Source: Phialocephala subalpina (taxonomy: Eukaryota > Ascomycota > Leotiomycetes > Helotiales > Mollisiaceae). Taken from it: DNA of 64,000 bases. Below the pieces are notes generated by a model. It did no database searches. It worked only from the letters and a program-made list of their open reading frames with translations, and had not been told where the DNA came from. The stretch spans positions 151,243-215,242 of the forward strand of contig FJOG01000038.1 in assembly GCA_900073065.1 (NCBI GenBank), written 5' to 3'. Positions 10,866-22,390 of this stretch are shown piece by piece (the first letter of the stretch is position 1; each line of letters begins with the position of its first letter). Both the position numbers and the translations under genes were made by a program.

Positions 10866-12362
10866 TCATGACTTTAATGCCATATTGATCATGATTGTTT
10901 TTGGTTCCGTGAATGCTTCAAGTGCAGCCCGCCCATTCTCTCTCCCCACACCACTTTGCTTCGCTCCTCCGACCGGAGTATTGAGCATCTTCAACGTGAT
11001 GCAATTTATCCCCACCAGCCCCGACTCAACATCGCTCGCCATTCTCAGCGCCCTCGTAATGTCGTTCGTGAAGATGCCAGCCATTAGTCCATACTCGAGA
11101 GCGTTCGCCTTTTCTAGGGCTTCCTCTTCCGTCTTGAAAGAATTGAGAATCGATACAGGACCAAAGATCTCATTAGTATAAATCTCCGCACCGGGTTCGA
11201 CGTTGGTGAAAACGGTAGGTGTAACGAAGTAGCCCACGCTTCCCCCTTGTTTGGTGCCTCCGGTCAACAACGTCCCTTGTTTCTCTTGTATGCCGCGTTC
11301 AATAAAGCCAGTAACTCTATCAAACTGGAGTTTATCCACTAATGGTCCCAATAACATACCTTCCTCCTCCGGGTCGCCCATGGTATTCGCTCGTTCCTCT
11401 AGTTTCTCTTTGTACGCCGCTGAAAATTTGTCGAAGATTCCCTCTTGGACGTACAACCTCGTCGTTGCCATGCATATCTGACCACTATTTCCAACAAGGC
11501 CGTTGACACACCACGTAAGAGCATTCTCCAGATCACAATCATCAAATACGATAGCCGGAGACTTGCCCCCAAGTTCCAGATGAACACGCTTCAAATTTGA
11601 CTTCGCCGCCGCTTCCTGGACCTTTTTACCCGTGGGGATGCTTCCCGTAAAACTGATCTTCCGAATCCGCATATGGCTCGACAACAAGGCACCCGTCGAA
11701 CCATCACCAGAAAGGATTTGGAACACGCCTGGTGGAAATCCCGCTTCCTTGATCAGATTCCCAACCGCCAGCGCCGCAAAAGGCGTCTTCTCAGACGGCT
11801 TGAGAATAAAGCAGTTTCCCGTCGCCAAAGCCGGCGCAGCCTTCTCCCCAATCATGATGATGGCCGCATTCCACGGGATGATGGCAGCCGTAACCCCCAA
11901 CGGCTCATTCCTCGTAATCTGCATGATGCCCTCATCCGTCGGCACGGCCTCGCCGTGAAACTTGTCGATCCAGCCAGCATTATACACAAAAGTGTCGGCG
12001 CAGATGTCGATTTCGAACCCGCCGAATCCCGCCCATGGGGCCCCGTGCGTGAGGCGGTTCAGCTGCGTTAACAGCTTTGCGTCCCTCCGGATCAGGGCTG
12101 CGAACTTTAGGAGCATGTCGCGGCGCTGGGAATTGGAGAGTTTCTTCCATGCTGGCAGTGCTTTTTCGGCGGCGAGGACGGCGGCTTCGACGTCTGCTGG
12201 GCCGGCGAGCGGCACTTGGTCGCTGACGAGCGTGGCGTCTTTGGGATTGTGTACGGTTAGAAATTGGCCGGATTGAGAGTCGACGTACTCGTTGTTGATG
12301 AAGAGCTTCAGAGGGAGGTTTGTGACGGAGAAGTCGAATTCGCTTGGCTCCGTGACGGCCAT
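10866..12362 (-). CDS. NAD(P)+-dependent aldehyde dehydrogenase
   Basis: Single-exon, about 498 residues, the usual ALDH length. The ATG at 12362 (MAVTEPSEFDFS) is chosen; the frame is open upstream only from a GTG at 12422. Visible landmarks are the cofactor-side IIPWNAAIIM, KPSEKTP, the FTGSIPTG turn, the general-base Glu in LELGGKSPAIVF, the nucleophile Cys in NSGQICMATTR, and the EIFGPV motif. All key residues are present. It oxidises an aldehyde to the acid in the cytosol; the sequence does not fix the substrate. In this setting an aromatic or ring-cleavage aldehyde is likely. It is convergent with the decarboxylase-like gene, whose stop is only about 90 bp away, and has an operator-like site about 164 bp upstream. 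Confidence 0.93.
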   Translation of the reverse strand: MAVTEPSEFDFSVTNLPLKLFINNEYVDSQSGQFLTVHNPKDATLVSDQVPLAGPADVEAAVLAAEKALPAWKKLSNSQRRDMLLKFAALIRRDAKLLTQLNRLTHGAPWAGFGGFEIDICADTFVYNAGWIDKFHGEAVPTDEGIMQITRNEPLGVTAAIIPWNAAIIMIGEKAAPALATGNCFILKPSEKTPFAALAVGNLIKEAGFPPGVFQILSGDGSTGALLSSHMRIRKISFTGSIPTGKKVQEAAAKSNLKRVHLELGGKSPAIVFDDCDLENALTWCVNGLVGNSGQICMATTRLYVQEGIFDKFSAAYKEKLEERANTMGDPEEEGMLLGPLVDKLQFDRVTGFIERGIQEKQGTLLTGGTKQGGSVGYFVTPTVFTNVEPGAEIYTNEIFGPVSILNSFKTEEEALEKANALEYGLMAGIFTNDITRALRMASDVESGLVGINCITLKMLNTPVGGAKQSGVGRENGRAALEAFTEPKTIMINMALKS

Positions 12363-12525
12363 TTTGAGAGTGTCGGTTGCCTGAGACGTGGACGGAGGAG
12401 TTCCAGTTCGTATTGAGTCCACTGCACTGCAAGCGTTTGTGAATTGAGGGCAGGGCGGCCTGGCGATTGCTTGTTCTACGTGACACTTCCAACTTCCCCA
12501 GTGGAAGCCCCTTCAACCCCACTGT

Positions 12526-12543
12526 TCGGCTGTACCCCAATAT
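12526..12543 (+). promoter_or_regulatory. putative cluster operator, site 2
   Basis: Reads TCGGCTGTACCCCAATAT, about 164 bp upstream of the aldehyde dehydrogenase start, which is on the minus strand. Complement of the right half gives ATTGGGG. Confidence 0.65.
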
Positions 12544-12953
12544 GAGAATAGCAGTGGGGCCGATCCGGGAAACACTCATTCCCCACCACCGCACAGAATC
12601 ACCACTAAACCAGGTCACGCCCATTGAAATGATTAAATAATTGCGTTCAAGCTATCTTAAACTTGGGTTTTGTAGGCTTTTTTGTTTTCAATTTAGAACT
12701 GAAAAGGAGTACAGTGTGCATTGGAAAAGGACCTCCATGGATGAAAATAACCTCTTCGCATCAAACCAGCAAAGGTTCTTATTATTATCAGAGAGAGCAA
12801 GCATTTACATACAAAGAGGGTATCCAGTTTAGCTGCATGCACGAATATGAACCACCCAAAATCTCCAGCCACCATCCTCTGACATCCTACCTACACTCAT
12901 TCACAAGCCTAACTTGAGCTTTGCAGAATTTACAATCCCAGCCGCCTTGCCAC

Positions 12954-14995
12954 CTAGAACTGATGATATTTGCTATTCTTCGTTAATCTCCTCAGGTCCT
13001 TGCCCCAAATCATAAGTCCAATCATGCCAACCAGTGGAAGTGCAATCGCAAGTCCGATCACCAGACCAGTTGCGGGAATGAACCCATCACGCACGATCCA
13101 GTCGTTGATGTAGTAAGTCATTCCAAACTAAATCAGATAATCATCAGCGCAGAGCGAGAAGATAATTGGATCGGGAGTACTTACGCCAAAGGTGTTCTTG
13201 ACAACAGTCGAAGTAACCATGATCTGGCCACTGATCGGCTTGTAGCAATCGATAGCATACTGGAGGCAAATATTAGTTTATTGATGCAGATTGAGGAACA
13301 TGACAGAACTCACCGTGATTGCAACCGTGGGAAGAGATACAGTGAGGAAGCCGAAGAAACCGAAGCCGACGATGATGATGGCTTCCCAAGGCCACTTGTC
13401 TTGACCTCCAATACCAAGAGCCTACAGTACAGTGTCAGCTATCTCATCGAGCAAGGGGGTCAAGTTGGGTTTTCAACTTACAAGCAAGCCAATCAAAGAA
13501 ATAGCCAGGAACGGAATCAGGGCAGGCAACCTCATCTCGGGCTCAAAGACACCGTGATTCTTCTTCGTAGCCCGCAGCGCCACCCAATCGCAGAATGGGC
13601 CGCAAACAAGCAGCGCGATCACACATCCAACCGCGGGCGCAAAGTTCGCGAACCCAATGTTAGCAGAAGAGAAATTGTACGGCGGGTTCGACAGGATGGG
13701 AGACTCGAACAACACAAGCAGGAGAAAGGCATTCGCAGCACCGGCCATGGTCCACGCGGCCCAGCAAACAATTGGGTAGAAGAAGATCTCGACGGGCGTC
13801 CAGAGGTGGATCCAGACTTCGCTCAGGGCTTTACGATCGATGCCTTGGATGATATTGAATTGCTTTCGGCTGGGTTTGCCGTGCTCGAGGGACTCGTCGG
13901 TGACGAATACGTTTTGGTTTTCGACTTCTGCTGTAGCTTGGGGTGACTTTTCATTGTCTGACGCTTCCTGGGAGGCTTCTTGTGCTAGTGTTGGAGGTTG
14001 GTCTCGGTTGAAGCGTGTCTCGGGGAAGGCGACGATTAAGCCGAGTAGGTTGATGGCTTGTGCGATAACGCAGACCCAGAAGAACCATCGCCAGGAAACC
14101 TTTGTGTTGTTAGATTCGGCGTCTGTTGGTAGCGGTTGGGTTGCTAGACTTACTCTGGCAGCGATGTTTCCAGCAATGATTGGGCCGATCATGAGTCCGA
14201 TGAAGAAGGCATAGCTTGGGCTTATGTTAGACTATTCCACGCCTTGCATGTATGGATTTGAAGAGGGATTTACAAATAAATGCCGATGTATTTACCCCTT
14301 TGATGCAAGAAATACATATCAGCGACCACGAGAGGAAGCATGCTCTCGTTTGCTCCAGTACCAAACCCGTTGATAAGCCTGGCCGCCATGAAAGACCAGT
14401 AAGACCCAGCAGCAGCCATCCAGATGTCTGTTGCCAATGTGATGATGCAGCACACGATCATTGTCGGTCGTCTCCCAAAGATGTGCGCACATGGAATAAT
14501 GACAAAGTTGGTATAGCCCAGAGCAATGACCATGACTCCTGTCTAAAGCGCGTTAGACATTTTTTTGTGTTCAAAAAAGGCATCGAGCACATACAAGGAG
14601 TGCGACTTGAGTAGCATTCTTGTTCCACTGCGCCTCGAATATTGGGGACAATGGGGCAATGCACTGAGAAGGCATGATGCTCAACGCTACAAAAACGCAT
14701 TGATTGACCATGATTATGGTCTTCCATTTTGGACTCCAATTCTGCCATTTTCGTCAGTTCTCAAGCACTGTTTGAGGTTTGAGGTTTGTAGTTTTTGGGT
14801 TCCACAAACCAATGGATCGTCCGGCGAGCTTGAGGGCTGAGGCACTAAAACAGTGCTGTTCGCAACGTTGTGGGCATGAATACGGTGAAGGTTGCCGACA
14901 TCCTCTAGCAACTCGGTGCCAGGAAGCATCTCAACATGCAAGTCCCGTTCTGTAGTAAGACGAGCTTGCTGCTCTGCGTTCAGTACCGACGACAT
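12954..14995 (-). CDS. MFS transporter (DHA1-like)
   Basis: A multi-exon gene starting at the ATG at 14995 (MSSVLNAEQQARLTTERDLH). A cytosolic leader runs to the DPLNWSPKWK motif, typical of fungal DHA1-type drug:H+ antiporters. Next come CIAPLSPIFEAQWNKNATQV, the FGRRP loop-2 motif A remnant, RLINGFGTGANES, RWFFWVCVIAQ and the PETRFNRD motif at the central loop. The central loop is long, acidic and Ser/Thr-rich. The last exons encode FGMTYYINDWIVRDGFIPAT and a C-terminus ending SKYHQF. At least five introns are visible. It probably carries an aromatic acid, a related substrate or a toxic intermediate across the plasma membrane. It sits in the cluster with an operator-like site 266 bp upstream. 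Confidence 0.88.
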
Positions 14996-15260
14996 GTTGT
15001 GTACGTCGAGATTTGATCAGGCCAAAGATAGAAAATCAAGTCAACTTTGCATATCGAAATATGGGGAAATCATACGACTGAAGAGCAAGAAAGCTATATA
15101 TGGATGATATTGGTGACTTCAAAAGTTGCTACCATTTCCCAGGAGCGCGGCGTCCAGTCTGAAAACAATACTGTGGCGCGAAATCCGGGGTAGGCCTCTC
15201 GCACGACTCCGCATTCATTGGCCCCTGGGGTGCATCTGCGGGGTACACGACATTCTAGCA

Positions 15261-15278
15261 TCGGATATACCCCATTTT
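15261..15278 (+). promoter_or_regulatory. putative cluster operator, site 3
   Basis: Reads TCGGATATACCCCATTTT, between the MFS gene (start 14995, minus strand) and the 3' end of the regulator gene. It therefore most likely serves the transporter. Confidence 0.55.
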
Positions 15279-15385
15279 GCCCGACAGCTCTCACGTGTCA
15301 TTCATTTTGAGGCCGAAGGAGTTTGGGAGAGTTTCTTTCCATTGTATCTGGTTCCCTGGAAGGGAGGTGGTGGCATACTGCTTGC

Positions 15386-18300
15386 TTAGCTTTCAAGCTG
15401 CTCATGTATACTATCCCACTCCCGATACAAAGCCTCGAGCTTGCATTGGAGGCCCCTCGCCAGTCGCCACAGGCGGGGTCCCCGGCCAAAAGCCTCGATA
15501 CCAGTTTCCAAGACCGCCCGTGGTCTGTCAATCGAAGCCACAGTCCCATCTGCTGCAGTCAATTGCGGATCGCCTACCCTATGCAGCAAATAATGCGATA
15601 AGTTCGGACTGAAAAAAGGGAGTGTGTCTAAGGCTACAGAGGGTCCGGAAGAGCGGTGGTCCTGCCCCTTCTGCTTGAGCAAATATTTTCGAGTGATGCT
15701 GTAAACCCACATGACCAAGGTAGATCGATACACTGCGATGCTCCACCAAGGTGGCCGCAATTTCACATCCGTATCCCGGACGAGCCGTAAAATCTGACCG
15801 CAGTAGACAAGGAGTTCAGGTGCATGCTTTTTTATCTCTTCTTGGATGCTGGAGGCCAATACTCCAATCACCTCCACGTCCGCCTTTCGCGCGAAGTTTT
15901 CGACCGCTTTAAAGGGGCAGAGGAGATTGATGCCGATCAGATGATACTGAATGATCGCCGCACGCGCAGCTGCTAACAGTCGGGCACCTTGTATGTCAAG
16001 AGTCTGAAATTCTGCCAGCCAGCGACGCGTTAGGTTGTGAATTTCTTCAAAGGTTTGAGAAGATGATGATCGAAGCCTGCTGCCAGTATTTCGAGAGCGC
16101 TTCGATTGGGCGTTGAGACTCGCTGTGATTTGGCAGTAGTTTGAGACCATCGAATGAAGCGGGTGGAGAAGCAGACGCAAATCCATCACATTCAGGTCGC
16201 GACCAAATTCTTGGAGCCTGTCTTCGACAAATAGTGAGAACAGTTCGTGCAAAGAGAAGTGAGAGTCGTCGTTTGGGCTACGCTGCGTTTTGTCGAAAGC
16301 TGCTTTCCAAGCTTGGGCATCTGGTGCCATCCAAAGTTTTTCATCTGCCGGCAATTCAACTTCGAGTTCTGATATTAATAGAATTGCGGGAGTGTCGTAG
16401 AAGAGGCTGATTTCTTGATCGGCGATAACCCAGCTGTAGCAGAGCCTGCAATTGTGGGGGTCAGAAATCGTTCACTATCCCAGTTTCTTCGCACAATGAC
16501 CTACCTAGACATTATTTCATGATCCGTCCACGCCTTCCAGTAATCTTCCAATTGGTCGTCGCTCTCAAAATGGTGTCTCCCACCCAAGGGATACAATTTC
16601 TGCGTCCGAGAGTGTCGAAAGTAGCCAGCGTTCCTCATTACCTGTACGAAACGTCAGTCAGTTGTCAAATCAAATCCAAAGAAAGAAAAGTAAAATGACA
16701 AGTATGAGCGAAAATATGTCTTGTTGAAGAAATAATCGGCCCATCCTTGAGCAACAGTGGGATTTGCAAGGTTGCGTCTCTCCGGCATTCAAAGGAACAG
16801 CTAGAATTCGCGGACATCTCCAGACCATGAGGAACAACATAATTCGAGATGGCCACTCACCGCAAGATAAAGATGTCGATGAGTATTGCCAGTATCCATT
16901 TGCGACTTTCGTCCACTGTATGATGTAAGACATGTGAAAATCAAGGCACAGTGTAGTGCCAAGGTGTCCTGTTTGGTGACCCCTCCGCCATCGGTCATCT
17001 TTCTGAGGGAATGTCGGCAGACTTCCGTAAGCTCATAAGAGAATTGGCGAGCCCTTGGAGCAGGATCCAACATTGACCCGAAAGCAATCATGAGAAATAA
17101 CAACAGCGTGGCCTCCCGTTCCCTACTTCGGCTCGCCAACTTGTTAGGATTCAAAGACAAAGCCGGTATCATCGGAGTGAATGGCTCAAAGGTGGTGAGA
17201 AAAATATCCAGGTACTTTTGTAATGACGTCTTCGGTGGTAGGAGGAGAAAGCGATCGGATGAATGTGTGGCAGCTCCTGGCTTTTCCAGGAGTTCGGACA
17301 ATTTCTGTGCTTCTTGTGATTCCATTCCCGTTCGTAGAAACTGTTGGATTGCTATCAGCATCCAATCCCGCGTCTCGTCTGTTAAATCAACGTTCTCGAT
17401 CCGCTCGTGTGGTTCGAAACAGGAATCTCTGTAACGCTCCACAGCATGGCTCCAGGTGGTAAAGTCTTGACATCCCTGACGAGTTTGGTGTTCTACAGGG
17501 CTGGAATAAGCTGTTGTCGTATCAGAAGGGTTTGTGCATTGGCCTAATGCCCACCTGCCCAGCTCTTCATCGTCAAGTGAGAGGTCCGAAGGTATTTGAA
17601 TATCTTGAGGGCTCCAATCCTTTGGCTCTGTGCTGGACCTTCCAGGGACGTCATTTTGAGCTCCGTTCAGATCTGGCAACGAAGCGTTCAACCCGACAGG
17701 GGGCGCGGGTGGAGGCGGTTGGAAACAGTCCCCCATGATAGAATTCAGCGCCGAAAGTCTTGTCTCCCATGTGCTTTCCTCGACATTGAAAGAGAACAGC
17801 CATTCATTATTCAGGCTAGACTCAACCCCAATATACCCATGGAACTCGTCAAACGAACCCAAGTCAGAATTTGGGAATGAATTTGTCTCCGCACTATTTG
17901 AGTTAGGGGCGGCTACAATGTCGGGATACTGCAACGCAGTTGGGTTCGAATTCAGACTTTGCCAATCGAGTTGCGGGAGCCGAGAAACGCCCCAATATCG
18001 TTCGTTAATCTGAACGGAATGAGTCGGCGGCACGGGCTTTGGAGGGACGAAGTTCGGGAAGATTGTTGACGGAAGATTATTGCGATCTGCTGCATGATCC
18101 GCCATTTGTTTACTGGCAGAATTGGCTGTTGGGATTTGAGATGACATCTGCTGAGGTTGAGGAGAAACTCCGATATTAAAAAATCCAGGTTCCTCGTCAG
18201 GCACACAAATGGTAGTTGACTTGTCCTGTGGTGGTATATTCCTGCCAAGATCAAGGGTTTCGACTTCTCCAACCTCCTCATCAGGATCCTGGCCGGGAAC

Positions 18301-18831
18301 CATTTTTAGATCAGGGACGGGGTCATCTGCAAGAGTACTCATCTCCTGGGGTGGCCGTTTCTTGGTGCGAGGAGTGCATGTCAAGCCCTTGGACTGGCAG
18401 CGCCCGCATGGGTTTTGATGATCGCATTTGGTTTTTATCTTCGCGCAAGCAGCGCAAGCCATTGAAGCTCGTTGACCGTCCAACGGCTGTGCATGCAATT
18501 CTTCGCCATTTTGAAGCGATTCGGCAATAGCGTTCTCGTACGCCTCTACCTCGGACTGCGTATGTGTTCTGTAATGCTTCCGGACGAGGTCCCTGCTGAT
18601 GATTAACTACATGCATATACCTACGTCCTGGTCACCTACCGGCGCGTAAATGAAATATGGCAAATCGCACACTTGAACGGGCGAACTTTGGTATCTAGAA
18701 GATGAAGCACGCGTCAGTGGCAAAGAAAATCTCGAGGGCGGGGGGTGGAAGGCCAGCTTACGAGTGAGGACGTGCCGCTGGAGATGCTCATGCCGATTGA
18801 AGAAGCGGCCACAGTAGGCACAAAACACCAT
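15386..18831 (-). CDS. transcription factor with two C2H2 fingers plus Zn2Cys6 domain
   Basis: Exon 1 starts at 18831 (MVF) and encodes finger 1, CAYCGRFFNRHEHLQRH. A spliced His completes it. Exon 2 supplies TKVRPFK and most of finger 2, CAICHISFTRRDLVRKH, whose C-x2-C-x12-H spacing is exact only with the acceptor just before GGACCTC. Exon 3 gives YRTHTQSEVEAYENAIAES, then a Zn2Cys6 cluster with perfect spacing (C-x2-C-x6-C-x5-C-x2-C-x6-C, beginning MACAACAKIKTKC). A Ser/Pro-rich linker follows. The fungal-specific regulatory domain starts about LPPKTSLQKYLDIFLTTFEP and continues over introns near 16.9-16.4 kb to QEISLFYDTPAILL and the end HEQLES. Helix residues RHEHLQRH and TRRDLVRKH resemble the Adr1/Mig1 type that binds G-rich sites. 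It lies amid the cluster it may control. Confidence 0.9.
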
Positions 18832-19076
18832 TCTCCAGGCATCTAACTTGCGTGTATAGTAGCCTTACCGACTTTAGATACGAGGATGATGGAAGGACGG
18901 GTCTTTCATTCAGATCATGAAGGAATGCGCATGAGGTCGAAACTTGAAGGTCTGTCGACTGTCGAATTGACGCGTCCAAGCAAAGATGTCATGGACGTTG
19001 AGGTCGAGTTCGAGTACCCTGTCATGTGCCCCTACCCCGCACTAACCTTAACCAGTGCTTATTACAGCGGTATGCG

Positions 19077-19330
19077 AAACTAATACCAAAACGCGATTTT
19101 GGCCCAATAATATATATCGATATTTAATATACCCTTATATTGTTTAATCTTCATTATTTTAAATTATAAGATATAATTTTTCAATTTCCAAGTTTATTTT
19201 AAAATTTTCTTAATAAATTTTTTTTAATTATTAAATATTTAAAATAATATTTAACGATTTTAAATAATTTATAATTAAAATAATCTTATTTAACTAATAA
19301 AGTACTAAAATCGCGTTTTAGTACTAGTTT
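19077..19330. mobile_element. short AT-rich element with 26-bp terminal inverted repeats
   Basis: The left end AAACTAATACCAAAACGCGA at 19077 onward matches the complement of the right end (19305-19330) at 23 of 26 positions. All three differences are transitions. The 200-bp interior is almost pure A/T with no ORF. This looks like a small non-autonomous DNA transposon (MITE-like) worn by C-to-T changes of the repeat-induced point mutation kind. No clear target-site duplication is seen. Confidence 0.65.
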
Positions 19331-20143
19331 TACATATTATTATAATTATAGCCAATGTGATTAACCCCCTTTCTTTATTTGACCCTCGCCTTTATTCACT
19401 TGAGCAAAGTCAGATCTCTTCCAACTCAACAGGTTCAAATTTCAAGCTTTGCTATTAGAGTAGCACAAGAAGCGAAATCGAGATCATTATTGATTTATTC
19501 GAGAATTTAGCGATGCCAACAATCATTGACATTTTTAGCAATTCCAAACTAATATCCTGCCAGTAGACCTCCGTCTCGAGCGTCGCGCACTTAACTAGTA
19601 TCAACCACCCATCTCAGCATGGCTCGTTGCTAGGTGTGACCTAACGTTCGCATGCTCGAGCCTTTTCAATAAGCCAACATCTCCAGGAGCAGGCGGCCTC
19701 TTTATTATTTGCATTCCAGCTGCTTTCGAAGGTCCGGGGTGGGCGTCTCGTTCCCCACATTAATGGGGTAAAGCCGAAAAGTGGATTTGCAAACCACCTT
19801 CGTGTGGGCGGACGCCGCCATAATGCCTGGAGCACTGGGGTATGCCACCCTAACCGGCAGTATGCAGTGACACAAGCTCTAGATGAGATGACTTCGTGCT
19901 ATGAACGAGGGAAACCAGCGTTTAGAACATTTTTCCCTGTCAATCAAAAGTATCCAGTTGTGAAGCTGATTCTATCCCAGCACCTCGTTTGTTCGAAACC
20001 TAGCAGAGAGACAGCATTCCCTTTCTGTTTGACAAATTCTCTTGCAGATGAATCACATCACCAATATGGTCCAATTTACAGGTCCTAATTCTATCTTCGC
20101 ATATGTTCTGAGACTGTTGCTTGGATTTTTTAAAAATGCAAAG
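19331..20143. other. upstream region of the monooxygenase gene
   Basis: No supported gene; short ORFs at 19641-19835 (minus) and 19804-20088 (plus) have no motif. It contains operator-like site 4 and presumably the promoter and leader of the monooxygenase gene. Confidence 0.45.
19760..19777 (-). promoter_or_regulatory. putative cluster operator, site 4
   Basis: On the minus strand this reads TCGGCTTTACCCCATTAA. It lies about 370 bp before the chosen start of the monooxygenase gene. It is the only one of the five in inverted orientation relative to the window. Confidence 0.6.
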
Positions 20144-22067
20144 ATGGATGGGAAAGAACCAGATCTCACTGTGAGGGACGAAGTAACTGTCCTCATTATA
20201 GGAGGCGGTCCAACAGGGCTCTTGAGTGCTGCGCTTTTAAGTCGGCTCGGGAGTAAGTGAATGGCAGACCGAACATCGAATGCTCCGGGCGAGCATGAAC
20301 TAACAATTCTCAATAGTCAAGTCCCTAATCATTGAGCGACACAAAACTCGGTTGACAGCTCCAAAAGCCCATGCCATCGGTCCACGATCCTTCGACATAC
20401 TCCGCCAATTTGGTTTCGATATTCCCCGAATACGGAGAGAGGGCACGCCAAGAGAATCTGGCAGATGGGTACATTTTGTCACAACACTAGCTGGAGAGAA
20501 GCTGGGAGAGTTGCCGTATGAACGGATGGATGTCGGCGTTCTTAACGATACACCAGAAATGTTCCACAATGTGCCACAGCCTGTCATTGAGGAAATACTT
20601 GCCGAAACCCTCACAGGTTCAGTTGAGATTCGGAAGAACCACGGTTTTGTCTCATGTACGGAAGACAAGGATGGCGTCCGATGCATTGTTGAGGATCGTT
20701 CTACAGGCGAACTGTACCAAATCAAATCGAGATTTGCCATCGCATGTGATGGAGCCAAAAGCAAAGTCCGACAGTGCTTGGGGATCGAAAGCGACGGCGA
20801 AAACGCAGATGTGGCATTGATGACTATCGAAATTGATGCAGATATCCGGCCGATGGTTAAGGACAAGATGGCGATTCTCTACTGGATTATCAATCCCGAA
20901 GCTCACGGAACGATAATCGGATACGATCTTTCCAAGAAGCAGGTCTTGACTTGCAACTTCAACGAAAAAACCCATCCCGTGGAGACCTGGGATGAAGCTC
21001 TCTGCCGCAAGATAGTTGACTCGGCATTTGGAACAGAGGTTCCTTACAGCATCAAAAGCTTTCGTCCTTGGATCATGAGACGTCAAGTTGCTAAGACCTA
21101 TCGAAAGGGAAACATTTTCCTCGCCGGCGACGCGGCACACTCGTTTCCGCCCAGCGCTGGCATTGGTCTCAATTCTGCATTTGGCGATGTCCACAACCTC
21201 TGTTGGAAGATCGCTGCAGTCTCTGACGGATGGGCCAGCGAGGACCTTTTATCGACTTACGACTCGGAACGGCGGCGAATTGCCGAGATCAACTCAATAC
21301 AGAGCGTGAAAAATGGGCAAAAGATCTACGGTCTGATCAAAGACTTATCTTTCTCCGACACAACTCCCGAAAAAGGTTGGGAATCGTTGCGGAAAACTCT
21401 GGAAAATGCCACGGAGAGACAGACGATGCTGAAGAGAATTCAAGAACGCTCGGAAAATTTTGACAATGTGAGTGCCTGACCAGCTACTCCGCTTTTTGAA
21501 AGGTGTTGACAACCGTCCTAGCTTGAACTTCACATTGGCTATGTGTATGGTTCTCAAGAAATCCCTGCAAATCCATCGGCGTATCGTCCCAAATACATAA
21601 AAGGGGCGAGGCTCCCGCATCTTTGGATCCGCCCGATCACACCAGAGATTCGCGAGACAATTCTGCCGGTAGACTTGCAACACATCTATGAATTTTCATC
21701 AACTGAAAAACAGCTGCGGCAGTACTCGACATTAGATCTCTGCCGCCGTGATTCCTTCACACTGGTAGTCAATTCGAGTACGGCTCGATCAGAGAGAGTC
21801 TCCAAGTTGCTTGAGCTTCTTGGAAGTGACAGGCAAGGAAAGACAGCTGTGCCAGTTCGTGTTGCTATATTGGGTGTTGATTTTGATATCGTGTTCAAGG
21901 ATCAAGCTACGGAGTGGATTGAGAGGTTTGGGTTGGGCGAAGGACAGTCAGGCGGCGTTTTGGTGCGTCCTGATCAGCATATAGTGTCGGTGCTAAATGA
22001 CAACGTCTCGGCGCAACAACTGGTCTCGGAAATATATCAAGCTGCAGAGTGGGAAACAAAACAGTAG
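20144..22067 (+). CDS. FAD-dependent aromatic monooxygenase (phenol hydroxylase-like)
   Basis: Three exons: 20144-20252, 20317-21467 and 21522-22067, about 600 residues. The ATG at 20144 (MDGKEPDLTVRDEV) places the FAD-binding LIIGGGPTGLLSAALLSRLG near the N-terminus as usual; an upstream in-frame ATG at 20048 is possible. The class A flavoprotein hallmarks follow: CDGAKSKVR (the DG motif), GNIFLAGDAAHSFPPSAGIG (the second FAD/ribityl motif) and NSAFGDVHNLCWKIA. The third exon is the thioredoxin-like C-terminal domain (VVNSSTARSERVSKL to VLVRPDQHIV) of phenol 2-monooxygenase relatives. It would hydroxylate an aromatic ring using NAD(P)H and O2. It is the likely committing step of the cluster. 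Confidence 0.93.
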
Positions 22068-22390
22068 CAAGTGGTATTTACTGTAAAATGCATGTCGTTC
22101 AATCCATTTCACCCCTTGTCCCGAGCTCGCTTGCTATCTAACTAAATTTCATTCAAAACACTGCAGAAACTAATGAAACCCCCTTTTTAGGTTTTTATAT
22201 TACATGAATCCAATTAAAGCGTGTATTTTGTTGTATTGGGATTGGAAAAAGTGAATTCAAAGCACGCGCAAAAGTAAAAAAAATTGAAGTGTTGCGAATC
22301 GGGCGTTGCAGCGAGAGAGGGAAGCCTATACGGGCAATATGCTAGAGTAACAACATAAACACCAGGATTAGGATTTAAAATATGTATAGT
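22068..22390. other. intergenic between convergent genes
   Basis: AT-rich 3' flanks of the monooxygenase and DUF3500 genes; no gene seen. AATAAA-like signals are not clear. Confidence 0.4.

Noticed and set aside
12363..12422. Upstream extension of the aldehyde dehydrogenase
   Set aside because: Opens with GTG, not ATG; the ATG at 12362 gives a normal-length enzyme.
11980..12624. 214-codon Arg-rich ORF opposite the aldehyde dehydrogenase
   Set aside because: Shadow of the conserved ALDH coding strand; composition is typical of an antisense frame.
19024..19040. CCCCTACCCC near the regulator promoter as a self-regulation site
   Set aside because: No CGG at the fixed distance.
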